Positions 5,529-5,632 of a DNA stretch of 5,632 nt are shown here, one piece after another. A program made the position numbers and the translations under genes. How positions within the stretch are numbered: position 1 is the stretch's first letter; every line of letters starts with the position of its first letter. The stretch spans positions 1 to 5,632 of the forward strand of contig WJJO01000258.1 of the NCBI GenBank assembly GCA_014729665.1, in the 5' to 3' direction. The notes beneath the pieces were generated by a model. That model did not search any database and was not told the DNA's origin. It saw only the letters and a list, made by a program, of their open reading frames with translations. Origin of the DNA: Caldifarciminota bacterium. Its GTDB lineage: Bacteria > Hydrothermota > Tepidihabitantia > B3-TA06.

Positions 5529-5556
5529 TTGACAGGGAGCAACTTCACGCTAAACT
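5529..5556 (+). promoter_or_regulatory. Promoter abutting the last gene's start codon
   Basis: A perfect TTGACA (5529-5534), 16 bases and TAAACT (5551-5556, four of six). Starting about seven bases after the -10 box puts the first transcribed base at or next to the A of the ATG at 5563. The build is the same as the peroxiredoxin promoter. Confidence 0.55.
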
Positions 5557-5562
5557 AAGAAG

Positions 5563-5632
5563 ATGAGACGAATAATTGCATCGATTATCTTAATAACGGG
5601 GGTGATTTTTGCCCTCGATGTAGGCCAGACAA
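5563..5632 (+). CDS. Exported protein, 3' end cut by window edge
   Basis: Only the first 23 codons are inside the window. They encode a typical signal peptide: MRR, the hydrophobic run IIASIILITGVIF, then AL/DVGQT with probable cleavage after the Ala or Leu at residues 17-18. The family cannot be told from this. The start is chosen for the signal peptide and because the frame stays open to the edge. Unlike every other gene start visible here, it has no good ribosome site: only AAGAAG precedes it, while GGGAG at 5535-5539 is too far away. This fits a leaderless transcript from the promoter at 5529-5556. Confidence 0.72.
   Translation, partial: MRRIIASIILITGVIFALDVGQT

Overview
The window reads as chromosomal DNA of an anaerobic or microaerophilic, two-membraned (diderm) bacterium. 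The reasons are a full-length rubrerythrin, an archaeal/anaerobe-type peroxiredoxin, an exported protein ending in an aromatic residue like outer-membrane beta-barrels, strong Shine-Dalgarno sites, and intrinsic terminators. Exported HEAT-repeat proteins and short exported barrel-like proteins are common in uncultured candidate phyla such as WOR-3/Stahlbacteria. That placement is an impression, not something the sequence proves.

Layout. Bases 1-2573 hold two overlapping, co-directional HEAT-repeat genes. The first is cut by the left window edge; the second carries an export signal. Bases 2574-2817 form a palindrome-rich intergenic stretch with a terminator, then a promoter for the rubrerythrin gene (2818-3393), which is followed by two hairpins, the second an intrinsic terminator. 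A minus-strand gene for an unrecognised exported, probably outer-membrane protein (3526-4212) converges on rubrerythrin. A divergent promoter region (4213-4436) separates it from the peroxiredoxin gene (4437-5126). Bases 5127-5562 are non-coding as far as can be seen. They hold a terminator that is part of a diverged two-copy repeat, then a promoter that abuts the start codon of a last exported protein, cut by the right edge (5563-5632).

Function. Rubrerythrin and peroxiredoxin are both peroxide-reducing enzymes, so 2750-5130 looks like a small oxidative-stress locus, with a barrel-like protein of unknown role between them. The HEAT proteins are presumably protein-binding scaffolds, and nothing here gives their partners.

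The most interesting signals are regulatory. Four candidate promoters, on both strands, share the same build (TTGACA or TTGCAA, exactly 16 bases, then TAAANT). The rubrerythrin promoter has a 17-base dyad filling most of its spacer. The terminator before rubrerythrin can form two mutually exclusive hairpins. The last gene looks leaderless. No CRISPR array, tRNA, rRNA, transposase or recognised new system was seen.
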